DNA of 64,000 bases from contig JAJZRU010000002.1 in assembly GCA_021802555.1 (NCBI GenBank), positions 62,001 to 126,000 of the forward strand, written 5' to 3'. Each line of letters starts with the position of its first letter. Position 1 is the first letter of the stretch. Positions 35,201 through 43,854 of the stretch are shown in pieces. The notes beneath the pieces were generated by a model, which was given only the letters and a program-made list of their open reading frames with translations, did not search any database and was not told the origin of the DNA. Position numbers and translations under genes: made by a program. The stretch comes from Pseudomonadota bacterium. Its GTDB lineage: Bacteria; Pseudomonadota; Gammaproteobacteria; Burkholderiales; Thiobacillaceae.

Positions 35201-35323
35201 GGTTCGGAGATTCAGAAGCCCCTGGCAGTGGTGGTGGTGGGCGGCCTGGTCACCTCCACGCTGCTCACCCTGGGCGTGCTGCCCGTGCTCTATCGCCGCT
35301 TCGGCTTCGCTGCCAAGGAATAG
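32252..35323 (+). CDS. Heavy-metal RND efflux pump (CzcA/CusA family)
   Basis: This 1023-residue inner-membrane proton antiporter exports divalent or monovalent metal ions. Twelve membrane helices are arranged as in HME-RND pumps, with the N-terminal PIDAFPDVSTPQVKL and the porter domains between helices 1-2 and 7-8. In helix 4 the proton-relay region reads IAIGMLVDGAVVVVENI. The Asp of VDG and the Glu of VEN are kept, but the first Asp of CzcA's DFGLIVDG motif is Ala. This points away from the classical Zn/Co CzcA subclass, and I leave the metal unassigned. Confidence 0.9.
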   Translation: MLNKLVAFSLSQRLLVALLTVLLIGAGIQAFRQLPIDAFPDVSTPQVKLILKAPGMTPEEVETRIVAPIEAEMLGIPRERILRAVAKYGLADVTIDFAEGTDVYWARSQVAERYNNVLGGLPEGISGGLAPITTPLGEMFMFTVEGGSLSLAQKRSLLDWVIRPQLRTLPGVADVNTLGGLVRTFEVTPDSEALAARGLKLSDLEQALARNNRNDGAGRITSGEETLVVRVQGAIRTLDDVRNIVVGNVHGVPVRVGEVAKVAFGSLTRYGAVTRDGREETAEGLVLGLRGANARQVVAEVQAKLADIQRTLPPGVKLETFYNRGALVERAVGTVSKALAEAIVLVLVLLVLFLGNLRAAVVVAASLPLAALITFLFMRQFGLSANLMSLGGLAIAIGMLVDGAVVVVENIVTHLAHDRGARELPKLHVIYRSVLEVIVPVVSGVLIIIIVFMPLLTLQGLEGKLFVPVALTIVFALAGSLLLSLTVIPVLASWLLKAGAHADPWLVRKAHALYGPMLDWALGHGKWVGVGAAVLLAGAAAVYPFIGKTFMPTLDEGDVILQLEKLPSVSLDQTIALDLRVQRAVMQRVPEVKHIIARSGADELGLDPMGLNQTDTFLVLKPMSEWRVRDKAWVIDQIRRVMRDFPGVAINFTQPIDMRVSEMLTGVRGDLAVKIFGSELDTLNRLAQEVQAQLTRIAGAQDVLTVKNEGVQYYQVRVDRLAAGRFGLNAEDVQSDLRAMVEGKTLGVVVEGVRRTPLVLRGGVDVRNDPRRFADLRLATPNGTPIPLRSVAQLQHSEGPVKVERENASRFAVVQTNVRGRDLVGFVDEAKRQVGQAIKLPPGYRIEWGGQFENQQRAAQRLAVVVPVALGLVFLLLFATFRSVRQAVLVLANIPFALVGGVFALAIAGEYLSVPASVGFIALLGIAVLNGVVLVSYFNQLHREGLAPDEAVRVGARRRLRPVLMTASITAFGLIPLLLATGPGSEIQKPLAVVVVGGLVTSTLLTLGVLPVLYRRFGFAAKE

Positions 35324-35326
35324 CCC

Positions 35327-35629
35327 ATGAAACGCATATTGGTCCTCATGCTGCATCCCTCTTTGGCCGAAGCGGCGCTCGATCTGCTGCTGGCGCACCC
35401 CGACAAGGTCACCGGCTATTGCCGCTCCGAGGTGGATGCGCACGGCTTCGGTGCCGTCCTGACCGGCGCCGCCGAGGAGGTTGCCGGATCGAGCCCGCGC
35501 ATCCGCCTGGAAATCATGGTTCGGGCCGAACATGTCGACGCCCTGCTGGGCCTGCTCAAGACTCACTGGCCGCACCCCGGTCTCGTTTACTGGACGGTCG
35601 CGGCGGAAAATTTTGGAGTGTTGTCATGA
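35327..35629 (+). CDS. DUF3240-family protein
   Basis: This 100-residue cytoplasmic protein is typical of the small DUF3240 proteins encoded beside CzcA-type pumps. It has an ACT/PII-like pattern: a first strand RILVLMLHPSLAEAALDLLL, the middle segment GYCRSEVDAHGFG and a final strand GLVYWTVAAENFGVLS. The stop overlaps the ATG of the outer-membrane factor gene (ATGA). Function is unproven; a regulatory or metal-sensing role for the pump is plausible by analogy with PII-like proteins. Confidence 0.75.
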   Translation: MKRILVLMLHPSLAEAALDLLLAHPDKVTGYCRSEVDAHGFGAVLTGAAEEVAGSSPRIRLEIMVRAEHVDALLGLLKTHWPHPGLVYWTVAAENFGVLS

Positions 35630-36885
35630 AACCCGCTGCAATGCTTTTGCTGGCCGGCATGAGTCCGACCCTGTATGCCCAGACGCCCAGCTACCCGGGT
35701 CTGCCGCCCACGGGCCAGGTCATGACGGTGCTCGAGGCCACGCCCGAGGTGGCGGCAGCGCGTGCCGGCCTGGGGCTGGGGGCTGCGGAAAACGCGCTGC
35801 TGCGCCGCGGCGACTACGAGTTCCAGGTCAACACCACGCTCAACCAGCGGCGCGTGGCCGATACCGCGCAACGCTACAACGAGTGGGCGGTGGGCCTGGA
35901 GCGTTCCTTGCGCTTGCCGGTCAAGGCGCGGCTGGATGCGGCCCTGGGCCAGCAGGCCGTGACGGCGGCGCGGGAGAGCTATGGCGACGCTCTGCACGAA
36001 GCGGGGCGCATGCTGCTCACACGCTGGTTTGCCTGGCTGCGCGCGCGCCAGCAGTTGGCGCGCCTGGACGAGCAAAGTGCGGCGCTCGCGCAAATTCACG
36101 CTGCCGTGGCCAAGCGCGTGCGCGCCGGCGATGCCAGCGCCCTGGAACTCACGCAGGCGGAAGCGGCGCTTGCCACTGTCGCGGCTGCGAACGCGCGGGC
36201 GCACAGCGACGAGTCCTTGCGGCGCACCGAGCTGGAGCAGCATTATCCCGGACTGTCCCTGGCGCCGGCACCGTCCTTGCCGGCTCCCGCGGCGGTGGAG
36301 GGCGACATGTCCGTCTGGCGCGAGCGGATGTTCATGCACAACCACGAGCTGGCGCGCGCGCGCGCCGAGGGTGAGCGGGCGCGCCTGGTGCTCAAGCGCA
36401 GCGAAGCCGACCGCGTTCCCGACCCCACCATCGGAGTGCATTACGGCTCCGAGCGCGGCGGTGAGGAGCGCCTTGTCGGTCTGAGCGTCTCGCTGCCCTT
36501 GCCGGGCGCCCAGCGCGGCTACCGTGTGGATCGCGCACTGGCGGAAAACCGCATGGCGAGCGCGCGCGAGCGCGCGGTGCAGGTACGCCTGGAGACTCAG
36601 GCGCGCGTCAACTTCGAGAGCGCGCAGGGCAGCTGCGCCAGCTGGCAGGCCGCGCAGCAGGCGGCCGACAGCTTGCACACCCAGGCGCTCAAGCTGGCCC
36701 GCGCCCAGGCCCTGGGCGAGGCCGGCATCGCCGAGGTGTTGTTGGCGCGGCGGCAGTATCTCGAAGCTGCCCTGAACGCGGATCAGGCGCGCGGCGACGC
36801 CTGGGAGGCGCATTACCGGTTGTTGCTGGACGCCCACCGCTTGTGGCCCTTTCATGTCGAAGAAGAGGAAAGGGAAGCTCGTTGA
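35626..36885 (+). CDS. TolC-family outer-membrane efflux protein (CzcC-like)
   Basis: This 419-residue outer-membrane channel has a signal peptide (MKPAAMLLLAGMSPTLYA) and two long coiled-coil repeats. Both halves show the TolC pattern of alanine- and arginine-rich helices with strands such as GDYEFQVNTTLNQRRV and DPTIGVHYGSERGG. It completes the tripartite pump. It comes last in the operon, rather than first as in classic czcCBA. A palindrome begins at its stop codon. Confidence 0.85.
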   Translation: MKPAAMLLLAGMSPTLYAQTPSYPGLPPTGQVMTVLEATPEVAAARAGLGLGAAENALLRRGDYEFQVNTTLNQRRVADTAQRYNEWAVGLERSLRLPVKARLDAALGQQAVTAARESYGDALHEAGRMLLTRWFAWLRARQQLARLDEQSAALAQIHAAVAKRVRAGDASALELTQAEAALATVAAANARAHSDESLRRTELEQHYPGLSLAPAPSLPAPAAVEGDMSVWRERMFMHNHELARARAEGERARLVLKRSEADRVPDPTIGVHYGSERGGEERLVGLSVSLPLPGAQRGYRVDRALAENRMASARERAVQVRLETQARVNFESAQGSCASWQAAQQAADSLHTQALKLARAQALGEAGIAEVLLARRQYLEAALNADQARGDAWEAHYRLLLDAHRLWPFHVEEEEREAR

Positions 36886-36903
36886 CGGCGAATAATCGCC
36901 GTC
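36884..36903. promoter_or_regulatory. Perfect 8-bp palindrome between the efflux operon and the MarR gene
   Basis: GACGGCGA (36884-36891), ATAA, TCGCCGTC (36896-36903) forms a perfect inverted repeat that starts inside the stop codon of the channel gene. It lies 43 bases upstream of the MarR-family gene. No T-run follows, so an operator for the MarR protein is at least as likely as a terminator. Confidence 0.5.
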
Positions 36904-36946
36904 GTTACTATTCACCGCCAGATGTTTTGCGGAGGTGGAAGAAGAG

Positions 36947-37447
36947 ATGGTCGACGAGTGCTTCCGGGAATTCGCTGCGCGCATGCAGGCCGTGGGGCGC
37001 CAGTTCCCCGGCCTGCCACGCCAGGAAGTGATGCTCATCCGATTGGCGCATCTGGTGTACAAGCGCCTGGACGAGGTCATCAACCGCCATCTCGACCCCC
37101 ATGGGCTGAACAGTTCGCAATGGATCGCGCTTATCCTCATCTATTCCAGCGCCCAGGGCGAGATCCTGCCCAGCGAGATCAGCCACATCGCCGATTCCTC
37201 GCGCACCAATGTCACGCGCCTGGTGGACGAACTGGTGGCCAAGGGCTGGGTCAGCCGCACCCACAGCCAGGAGGACCGGCGCAAGATCACCCTGGCGCTC
37301 ACGGCCATGGGGACTTCCCTGGTGGAAAAGATCCTGCCCTCGCTGTGGGAGGTCTATCGCAAGCTGTGGGCGCCTTTCAGCGCCGAGGAAATGGCGCAGC
37401 TCGAACAGTTGCAGCGCAAGCTGCTGCAATCTCTGGGAGCGTGTTGA
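36947..37447 (+). CDS. MarR-family transcriptional regulator
   Basis: This 166-residue regulator has the winged helix of MarR proteins: NSSQWIALILIYSSAQGEILPSEI is the entry helix, SSRTNVTRLVDELVAKGWV the recognition helix, and HSQEDRRKITLALTAMG the DR-containing wing. The start is uncertain: ATG at 36947 or GTG at 36935, with GGAGG at 36931-36935 favouring the ATG. It lies just after the efflux operon, so autoregulation or control of the pump through the adjacent palindrome is plausible. Confidence 0.85.
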   Translation: MVDECFREFAARMQAVGRQFPGLPRQEVMLIRLAHLVYKRLDEVINRHLDPHGLNSSQWIALILIYSSAQGEILPSEISHIADSSRTNVTRLVDELVAKGWVSRTHSQEDRRKITLALTAMGTSLVEKILPSLWEVYRKLWAPFSAEEMAQLEQLQRKLLQSLGAC

Positions 37448-37454
37448 AAAGCCG

Positions 37455-38087
37455 CTACAGATTTTTTTCCTGGTAGTCGCACAAGTCGGCGATGAGGCAC
37501 TGCCCGCACAGGGGCTTGCGCGCGCGGCAGACGTAGCGGCCGTGCAGGATGAGCCAATGGTGAGCGTCCTGCAGGAATTCCTTGGGCACGAAGCGCAGCA
37601 GCTTGCGTTCCACCTCAAGAGGCGTCTTGCCGGGGGCCAGGCCGGTGCGGTTGGCGACGCGGAAGATGTGCGTGTCCACCGCCAAGGTGGCGTGGCCGAA
37701 AGCTGTGTTGAGCACGACATTCGCGGTCTTGCGCCCCACGCCCGGCAGCGCTTCCAGGTTCATGCGATCGGAAGGTACGGCACTGCCATGGCGCTCGATG
37801 AGCAGGCGGCAGGTCTGGATCAGATGGCGCGCCTTGCTGCGGAACAGGCCGATGGACTTGATGTATTCGGCCAAGCCGTCCTCGCCCAGGGCGAGCATCT
37901 TTTCCGGGCTGTCGGCGACGGCAAAAAGCTTGCGCGTGGCCAGATTGACGCCGCGGTCGGTGGCCTGGGCCGAGAGCACCACCGCCACCAGAAGCTCGAA
38001 AGGGCTGCGGTATTCCAGCTCGGTGGTGGGCCGGGGATTGGCGGCCTTGAGGCGTTCGAAGATTGCGCGGCGTTTGGCGGGATTCAA
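37455..38087 (-). CDS. nth: Endonuclease III
   Basis: This 210-residue DNA glycosylase/AP lyase removes oxidised pyrimidines. The helix-hairpin-helix LEALPGVGRKTANVVL, the catalytic lysine in FRSKARHLIQ/GRKTANV context, the catalytic aspartate in AVDTHIFRV and the 4Fe-4S cluster cysteines (CRARKPLCGQCLIADLC) are all present. TTG at 38087 is the best start, because NPAKRRAIFERLKAANPRPTTE then aligns with the E. coli N terminus. It is the last gene of the rnf cluster and converges on the MarR gene with seven bases between stops. Confidence 0.93.
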   Translation of the reverse strand: MNPAKRRAIFERLKAANPRPTTELEYRSPFELLVAVVLSAQATDRGVNLATRKLFAVADSPEKMLALGEDGLAEYIKSIGLFRSKARHLIQTCRLLIERHGSAVPSDRMNLEALPGVGRKTANVVLNTAFGHATLAVDTHIFRVANRTGLAPGKTPLEVERKLLRFVPKEFLQDAHHWLILHGRYVCRARKPLCGQCLIADLCDYQEKNL

Positions 38088-38094
38088 GGTGCTC

Positions 38095-38511
38095 TCAGGA
38101 ATGCCGGAACCAGCCGATGTCGGGCGGCGCCGGACGCGGACTTCGCGGTTCCTCCGCGCGCAAGGTCTGCAGCAAGGCGTCGTGGTCGGCTTCCAACTTG
38201 TGGAGGGCGCCCTGGTCCAGGCGCGGCAGCAGGCTGCCCTTGATGAATTCTCCCAGGTCGGCCAATGCCGTGGCCCACAGACCCTGGCGCAGATGGAAGT
38301 CGGCATGGGCGTGCTGGCCGTAGGGGAAGTGGGAAAACTCGCGGCCCTTGGCGGCCAGAAGCCCGGGATCCTTCATGACCATGGCCTTGGCCCAGTCGTA
38401 CCACCATTTGTAGTAGCGCTCCTGCAGCGCGGGGCCGAGCTTGTGGTGCTCATAGAAGAAGAAGATGCTGACGCGGCTGCTCTGGCCGCTGAAGGGGAAA
38501 TGGCCTGCCAT
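38095..38511 (-). CDS. Conserved-looking hypothetical protein between rnf and nth
   Basis: I do not recognise this 138-residue soluble protein. It is rich in aromatic and His residues: MAGHFPFSG, VSIFFFYEHHKLGPAL, RYYKWWYDWAKAMVM and FSHFPYGQHAHADFHLRQGLW. The C-terminal third is helical (LHKLEADHDALLQTL). A strong AGGAGG ribosome-binding site directly precedes the ATG at 38511. It lies between a 50-residue gene and nth, all in one direction, so it is likely part of the rnf operon. Confidence 0.6.
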   Translation of the reverse strand: MAGHFPFSGQSSRVSIFFFYEHHKLGPALQERYYKWWYDWAKAMVMKDPGLLAAKGREFSHFPYGQHAHADFHLRQGLWATALADLGEFIKGSLLPRLDQGALHKLEADHDALLQTLRAEEPRSPRPAPPDIGWFRHS

Positions 38512-38534
38512 GGTGCCTCCTGCTCGTTGACGGA

Positions 38535-38687
38535 TCACTCCTGTTCGCGCAATGTGCGCCGCAAGGCGCGCTGCTGCTCCTGGCGGCGCGCGCCGGGCCC
38601 CTTGGCGTGGCCGCCGCCGTGCCGCTTGCCGGCCAGCACGGCATAAGGGTTGCGCGGCTTGAGCCCGTGTCTGGCGGGCTGTTTCAT
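38535..38687 (-). CDS. Small basic protein after rnfE
   Basis: This 50-residue gene reads [18 protein letters not shown], a Gly/His/Lys-rich middle ([17 protein letters not shown]) and a helical tail ending LRRTLREQE. Its ATG overlaps the rnfE stop codon (ATGA), the same coupling seen between every rnf gene here, which argues strongly that it is real. The high positive charge suggests nucleic-acid or ribosome association. No function is known to me. Confidence 0.6.
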   Translation of the reverse strand: MKQPARHGLKPRNPYAVLAGKRHGGGHAKGPGARRQEQQRALRRTLREQE

Positions 38688-39379
38688 GCGGCGTGGCCGG
38701 GCACGCTGCAATGGCCCGCGGCCAGCGGTTCGCTGTCCCCGACGAAGCGCTCGTTCAACCAGTTGCGCGCGGCGATGAGCAGGCCCAGGCCCATGAACGC
38801 GCCGGGCGGCAGCACGGCGAGCAGGAAGCCGCGATAATCCGGGATCACGGTAACGACCCAGTGCTTAGCCATGGGCCCAAGCGCGAGATCGATGCCGGAG
38901 AAGAGCGTGCCCTTGCCGACGATTTCGCGCAGCGCCCCCAGGGTGGCGAGCACCAGGGTGAGTCCCAGGCCCATGAAGGCGCCGTCCAGCATGGCCGGCA
39001 GGGCGCGGTTCTTGGCGGCGAAGGCCTCCACGCGCGCGAGCACGATGCAATTGGTGGTGATGAGCGGGATGAAGATGCCCAGCACCAGGTAGAGCGGGTG
39101 GACATAGGCGTTCATGAGCAGGTCGATGAGCGTGACCAGCCCGGCGATGATGAAAATGAACACCGGGATGCGAATCTCGTGCGGCGCCCAATTGCGCATG
39201 AGCGAGACCGCCAGATTGGAGCCGGACATGACGAAGGTGGTGGCGATGCCCAGGCCCAGGGCATTGACCACCGAGTTGCTCACCGCCAGCAGGGGGCACA
39301 TGCCCAGTATCTGCACCAGGCCGGTGTTCTGCTTCCACAGGCCGTTGCGGGCGATGGCAAGGAATTCACTGCGGGTCAT
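38684..39379 (-). CDS. rnfE: RnfE, electron transport complex subunit
   Basis: This 231-residue integral membrane subunit belongs to the Rnf complex, which couples ferredoxin and NAD redox exchange to ion movement. It has six helices, the [19 protein letters not shown] start and [17 protein letters not shown]; the NC cysteine belongs to the membrane Fe-S site shared with RnfA. Its ATG overlaps the rnfG stop. Confidence 0.92.
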   Translation of the reverse strand: MTRSEFLAIARNGLWKQNTGLVQILGMCPLLAVSNSVVNALGLGIATTFVMSGSNLAVSLMRNWAPHEIRIPVFIFIIAGLVTLIDLLMNAYVHPLYLVLGIFIPLITTNCIVLARVEAFAAKNRALPAMLDGAFMGLGLTLVLATLGALREIVGKGTLFSGIDLALGPMAKHWVVTVIPDYRGFLLAVLPPGAFMGLGLLIAARNWLNERFVGDSEPLAAGHCSVPGHAA

Positions 39380-40017
39380 GATCTGCCTTGGTCGGGTGTG
39401 GGCGCGTAGAGTTCCCCGCGGTGCAGGGCGACATATTGCAGGGCGTCGTGCACCGCCGCCACGACGGCGCGCGGGGTGATGGTGGCGCCGGTGACGTAGG
39501 TGAATATACCGCCATCCTTGCGCACCTGCCAGAGCGGGCCGGCCGGATCGGCGAGCGATTTGCCTTGGAACTGGTCGATCCAGTCGCCATGGGATTTTTC
39601 GATGTAATCGCCCAGCCCCGGCGTTTCGTGGCTTTCGGTCACGCGCACGCCCAGCACGCGGCCCTGGGCGTCCACGCCCATGAGCAGCCCGATGGGGCCG
39701 CCGTAGCCGTTGGGCGCGACGAAGCTCAGCACTACGCCGACTGTCTGGCCGTGGCGGCGGGCGATCCAGGCGCTGGCCGGTTGCTTGCTGCCCAGGAGCG
39801 GATCGGGCGGCAGGGCGATGCGCGATTCCACCAAGTTGTTGTCGTACAGGCGCGCCGGCATCACCTGGTCCAGCAGCTTCAATTCCTCCGCCTCCTGGTT
39901 TTGCGCGATGATGCGGTGCGCGCCCTGATAGGTGCCTGCCAGCAGGGCGGTGCCGGCGAGCGCGAACAGGGCCATCACCACGGCATTGCGCAGGGCATTC
40001 TGGCGCGCCCCTCTCAT
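39376..40017 (-). CDS. rnfG: RnfG, flavin-binding subunit of the electron transport complex
   Basis: This 213-residue protein has one N-terminal membrane helix ([20 protein letters not shown]) and a periplasmic FMN-binding domain. FMN is covalently attached to the threonine in the VTGATIT motif, and [13 protein letters not shown] and [10 protein letters not shown] are also conserved. The ATG at 40015-40017 overlaps the rnfD stop. Confidence 0.9.
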   Translation of the reverse strand: MRGARQNALRNAVVMALFALAGTALLAGTYQGAHRIIAQNQEAEELKLLDQVMPARLYDNNLVESRIALPPDPLLGSKQPASAWIARRHGQTVGVVLSFVAPNGYGGPIGLLMGVDAQGRVLGVRVTESHETPGLGDYIEKSHGDWIDQFQGKSLADPAGPLWQVRKDGGIFTYVTGATITPRAVVAAVHDALQYVALHRGELYAPTPDQGRS

Positions 40018-41045
40018 GCGTCGTCTCCGCCATGGCCGAACACCTTGGGCTGGGTGTGCGCATCGATGAGCGGCACGCAGATGTTCATGAGCAGGATGGA
40101 GAAGGCCACGCCGTCCGGATAGCCTCCCAGGATGCGGATGAGCACCGTGAGAAATCCCGCGCCGGCGGCGAAGATGAGCTTGCCGCGCGGTGTGGTCGCG
40201 CCGGTGACCGGGTCGGTTGCGATGAAGAAGGCGGCCAGCATGGTGCTCGGCGCGGCCAGATGGAACCAGGGGCCGGCGTAGTGATCGACGTCGTAGAGGT
40301 GGAACACGCCGGCGGTCAGGCCGACCGCGGCCAGATAGGCCAGCGGCACATGCCAGGTGATGACCTTGCGCGCCAGCAGCAGCGCGCCGCCCAGCAGATA
40401 GGCGGCGGCGATCAGCTCGAAGCCCTTGCCGCCGAGATGGCCGAACAGCGGCTGGCGCAGGATTTCCGAGAGCGTGCGGTCCTGCTTGAGTTGGGTGCGC
40501 AGGGTGTCGAGCGGCGTGGCCGAAGTGATCGCATCCAGCTTCAGGCCGGCGGGCAGATGACCGGCGAAAATGTATTGCGCGCTGTCGGCCGCGCCCAGTT
40601 GCGCATGCGCCAGCGCCAGCGGCGCCGGCCATTGCGTCATGAGGGCGGGAAAGGAAATGAGCAGCCCGGCATAGCCCACCATGGCGGGATTGAACACGTT
40701 CTGCCCCAGGCCGCCGTAGAGGTGCTTGGCCACGACGATGGCCAGCATGCAGCCCGTGAGGGTGAGCCACCAGGGCGACAGCGCGGGCATGGACAGCGCC
40801 AGCAGCCAGCCCGTCAGCACGGCGCTCAGGTCACCGAGGTAGGGGCGCACGGGATAGCCGCGCAGCCGGAGCATGATCGCTTCCAGGCCGACGCAGGCCA
40901 GCGCCGCCCAGGCCACGTTGATGAGGATGGCGGGCCCGAACAGCCAGGCATAAACGAGGGTCGCGGGCACCAGGCCCAGCAGCACCAGGGCCATGACGCG
41001 CGTGACGGATTGCGCGGGCGGCAGGATATGAGGGGAGACGGCCAT
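40014..41045 (-). CDS. rnfD: RnfD, membrane subunit of the electron transport complex
   Basis: This is a 343-residue polytopic subunit related to NqrB. It contains [20 protein letters not shown] and the flavinylation-type motif [12 protein letters not shown] near residue 270, which is expected to hold a covalent FMN. The start ATG (41043-41045) overlaps the rnfC stop codon. Confidence 0.92.
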   Translation of the reverse strand: MAVSPHILPPAQSVTRVMALVLLGLVPATLVYAWLFGPAILINVAWAALACVGLEAIMLRLRGYPVRPYLGDLSAVLTGWLLALSMPALSPWWLTLTGCMLAIVVAKHLYGGLGQNVFNPAMVGYAGLLISFPALMTQWPAPLALAHAQLGAADSAQYIFAGHLPAGLKLDAITSATPLDTLRTQLKQDRTLSEILRQPLFGHLGGKGFELIAAAYLLGGALLLARKVITWHVPLAYLAAVGLTAGVFHLYDVDHYAGPWFHLAAPSTMLAAFFIATDPVTGATTPRGKLIFAAGAGFLTVLIRILGGYPDGVAFSILLMNICVPLIDAHTQPKVFGHGGDDA

Positions 41046-42610
41046 CAGGAAGACGCGGGAGGGTCGAGGGGTTCGGGCGCGGCGGCCGCCTGTTTGGCCT
41101 GCACCCGGGCGAGCGTTTCCGCGGCCAGGGCTTTGCGCGCGGCGGCTTGCGCGCTGTCCGGCGGCACGGTGGCCTGGGCTTTCTTGACCGGCGCCTTGGC
41201 CGCCAGGCGCTCGGCTCTTTCGGCCTTTTCGCGCTCCAGGCGCGAGACGCGGGATTCATGCCGGCGGCGCGCCAGGTCGGCGGCGTTTTTTTCCTGCTCG
41301 CGCGCCCAGATTTCGCTCTTGGCATAGCGGTAGTAATCCACCAGCGGCAAGTGGCTGGGGCAGACGTAGTTGCAGCAGCCGCACTCGATGCAGTCGAACA
41401 AATGGTATTCCTGCGTCTTGCCGAAATTCTTGGCGCGCGCGAACCAGTACAACTCCTGGGGCTGCAGGCGCGCCGGGCAGGCGCGCGCGCAGGCGCCGCA
41501 GCGGATGCAGGGCATGGTGCGCGGGAGGGGCGGGAAGAGCTTGGGCGATTTCACCAGCAGGCAGTTGGTGGCCTTGACCACAGGGGCGGCGGTGTCGGCG
41601 ATGTCGAAGCCCATCATGGGGCCGCCCATGATGACGCCGTTGGCCTCCGACGTGCGGCCGGCCTGCTCCAACAGTTCGGCCATCGGTGTTCCCAGCAGGA
41701 CCTCATAGTTCTGCGGCCGCGCCACGGCGCCGGTGACGGTGACGATGCGCGACATGAGCGGCTCGCCATGCTGCACCGCGCGCGCCAGGGCATAGGCGGT
41801 GCCGACGTTGAAACACTGCACGCCGATGTCCGTGGAGCGGCCGCCCGAGGGCGCTTCCTTGCCGGTGAGCACCTGGATGAGCTGCTTGGCGCCGCCGCCC
41901 GGATAAAGGGTGGGCACGGCCACGATGTCCGCCGGGAAATCCAGGCTGCGCGCCGCGGCCTGGAGGGCGGCCAGGGCTTCCGGCTTGTTGTCCTCGACGC
42001 CCACGAGAATATCCGTCGCGTGCAGCAGGGTGGCCATGATGCGCGCGCCGGTGAGGATGTCCTGCGCGCGCTCGCGCATGAGGCGGTCGTCGCAAGTGAT
42101 CCAGGGCTCGCATTCGGCGCCGTTGATGACCAGGGTGGGGACCTTGGCCGTTGCGCCCGGATTGAGTTTGATGAAGCTGGGGAACACCGCGCCGCCCAGG
42201 CCTGCCAGACCCAGGTCGCGCAAACGGTTGCGCACATGGCTGGCATCCATGCGCGCGAGGTCCAGCAGGGTGCGCTCGATCCAGCGGTCGTCGCCATCGG
42301 CCTCGATGACGATGCAAAGATCGCTCAAGCCGGAAGGATGGGCGACGGGGCGCATGTCGATGGCGACGACCGTTCCGGACGTGGGGGCGTGCACGGCCGC
42401 GGAAACGTAGCCCTCGGCGCGGCCTATCGTCTGGCCCTTGAGCACCTTGTCGCCGACCGCCACGCAGGCGCGCGCGCTCGTGCCGATATGCTGGCGCAGA
42501 GGGACGATCAGGCGCTGCGGCAGGCGCGCTTGAACGATGGGGGCGGCGGACGATACCGCCTTGTGCTCGGGCGGATGCACGCCGCCATGGAAGCGGAACA
42601 GCTGCCTCAT
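41045..42610 (-). CDS. rnfC: RnfC, NADH-binding subunit of the electron transport complex
   Basis: This 521-residue peripheral subunit is related to the 51-kDa subunit of complex I. It has a flavin and NADH region ([29 protein letters not shown]) and two 4Fe-4S motifs, [12 protein letters not shown] and [14 protein letters not shown]-terminal Ala/Lys-rich helix of about 100 residues follows. The ATG at 42610 overlaps the rnfB stop. Confidence 0.93.
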   Translation of the reverse strand: MRQLFRFHGGVHPPEHKAVSSAAPIVQARLPQRLIVPLRQHIGTSARACVAVGDKVLKGQTIGRAEGYVSAAVHAPTSGTVVAIDMRPVAHPSGLSDLCIVIEADGDDRWIERTLLDLARMDASHVRNRLRDLGLAGLGGAVFPSFIKLNPGATAKVPTLVINGAECEPWITCDDRLMRERAQDILTGARIMATLLHATDILVGVEDNKPEALAALQAAARSLDFPADIVAVPTLYPGGGAKQLIQVLTGKEAPSGGRSTDIGVQCFNVGTAYALARAVQHGEPLMSRIVTVTGAVARPQNYEVLLGTPMAELLEQAGRTSEANGVIMGGPMMGFDIADTAAPVVKATNCLLVKSPKLFPPLPRTMPCIRCGACARACPARLQPQELYWFARAKNFGKTQEYHLFDCIECGCCNYVCPSHLPLVDYYRYAKSEIWAREQEKNAADLARRRHESRVSRLEREKAERAERLAAKAPVKKAQATVPPDSAQAAARKALAAETLARVQAKQAAAAPEPLDPPASS

Positions 42611-43158
42611 GCCACGTCTTTGAGTGGAACGGCCGGATATTTCCACTTCCAGTTGGCAAGGTCTTCGGCGATGGGCTGCACGGTGATGCAATCCACCGGG
42701 CAGGGTGCGACGCACAACTCGCAGCCGGTGCACTCCGCCGCCAGCACGGTGTGCATCTGCTTGGAAGCGCCGAGGATGGCGTCCACCGGACAGGCCTGGA
42801 TGCACAGTGTGCAGCCTATGCACACGGCTTCGTCGATGACGGCGACGGATTTGGGTTTGGGTTGGCCGTGCTCGGCATTCAGCGGCTTGAATTCCTTGCC
42901 CAACAGTTCGGCCAGGCGGCGGATGCCGTCTTCGCCGCCCGGCGGGCACTGGTTGATCTCCGCGCTGCCTTCGGCGATGGCCTGGGCATAGGGCTTGCAG
43001 CCGGGGTGGCCGCACTGCCCGCATTGCGTCTGCGGCAGCAGGGCGTCGATCTTGTCCGCCAGCGGATCGCCCTCGACGCGAAAACGCACCGCCGCATAGC
43101 CCAGCACGCCTCCCACCAGGAGGGCGATGGCGGCCATGACCAGCACCGCGGCCAGCAT
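42607..43158 (-). CDS. rnfB: RnfB, iron-sulfur subunit of the electron transport complex
   Basis: This is a 183-residue ferredoxin-like subunit. An N-terminal membrane anchor ([20 protein letters not shown]) is followed by a [16 protein letters not shown] cluster domain and two further 4Fe-4S motifs, [16 protein letters not shown] and [16 protein letters not shown]. It accepts electrons for transfer within the complex. The start overlaps the rnfA stop. Confidence 0.93.
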   Translation of the reverse strand: MLAAVLVMAAIALLVGGVLGYAAVRFRVEGDPLADKIDALLPQTQCGQCGHPGCKPYAQAIAEGSAEINQCPPGGEDGIRRLAELLGKEFKPLNAEHGQPKPKSVAVIDEAVCIGCTLCIQACPVDAILGASKQMHTVLAAECTGCELCVAPCPVDCITVQPIAEDLANWKWKYPAVPLKDVA

Positions 43159-43742
43159 CAGCGGAGGTGCACCAGGCCGGAAAAACCCATGAAGGCCAGG
43201 CTCATGAGCCCGGCCGTGATCATGGCGATGCTGGTGCCGCGAAAGGGCTTGGGGATGTCGGCCCCGTCCAGGCGCTCGCGCAGGCCGGCGAACAGCACCA
43301 GCACCATGGTGAAGCCCACTGCGCCGCCGAAGCCGAAAATGAGCGACTGCAGGAAGTTGTGGTCGGCCTGCACATTCAAAAGCGGGATGCCCAGCACGGC
43401 GCAGTTGGTGGTGATGAGAGGGAGGTAGATGCCCAGCACCTGATAAAGCACCGGGCTGGTCTTCTCCACGAACATTTCCGTGAACTGCACGATGGCGGCG
43501 ATGACGACGATGAAGGACAAAGGGCGCAAATAGGTGAGGCCGGCGGGCAGCAGCAGGTAATGGTTGATGAGATAGCTCGTGCCGCTGCCCAGGGTCAGCA
43601 CGAAGGTGGTGGCCAGCCCCATGGACAGCGCCGTTTCCAGCTTCTTGGAAACGCCGAAGAAGGGGCACAGGCCCAACACCTTGGACATGATGATGTTGTT
43701 GACGAACACCGTGCCCACGAGTATCAGGAAATACTGTTCCAC
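43158..43742 (-). CDS. rnfA: RnfA, membrane subunit of the electron transport complex
   Basis: This 194-residue protein has six membrane helices and is paralogous to RnfE. Its GTG start gives [24 protein letters not shown], and the [11 protein letters not shown] motif supplies the intramembrane Fe-S cysteine. It is the first gene of the operon rnfABCDGE, in which each gene overlaps the next by one to four bases. The upstream gap (43743-43854) holds the likely promoter and a palindrome. Confidence 0.93.
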   Translation of the reverse strand: MEQYFLILVGTVFVNNIIMSKVLGLCPFFGVSKKLETALSMGLATTFVLTLGSGTSYLINHYLLLPAGLTYLRPLSFIVVIAAIVQFTEMFVEKTSPVLYQVLGIYLPLITTNCAVLGIPLLNVQADHNFLQSLIFGFGGAVGFTMVLVLFAGLRERLDGADIPKPFRGTSIAMITAGLMSLAFMGFSGLVHLR

Positions 43743-43775
43743 AGGGGAGTGAGGAGTCTATAAGCCGTTCATTAT

Positions 43776-43791
43776 CCTGCCCGCGGGCAGG
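43776..43791. terminator. GC-rich 16-bp palindrome between ald and rnfA
   Basis: CCTGCCCGCGGGCAGG is a perfect palindrome in the 112-base gap between the ald stop and the rnfA start. It may end the fabI-ald transcript or act as an operator for rnf. No T-run is present. Confidence 0.35.
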
Positions 43792-43854
43792 GGGGTTCAA
43801 GGCTGGCGGCGCGATGGCTTGATCTTGGGCAAGCTCTTTGTCTTGAATTAAGCA

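Noticed and set aside
31175-35575. Long minus-strand open frame (about 1466 codons) opposite the RND genes
   Set aside because: It has the same third-position GC shadow effect, and the predicted protein is a His/Gln-rich jumble without domains.
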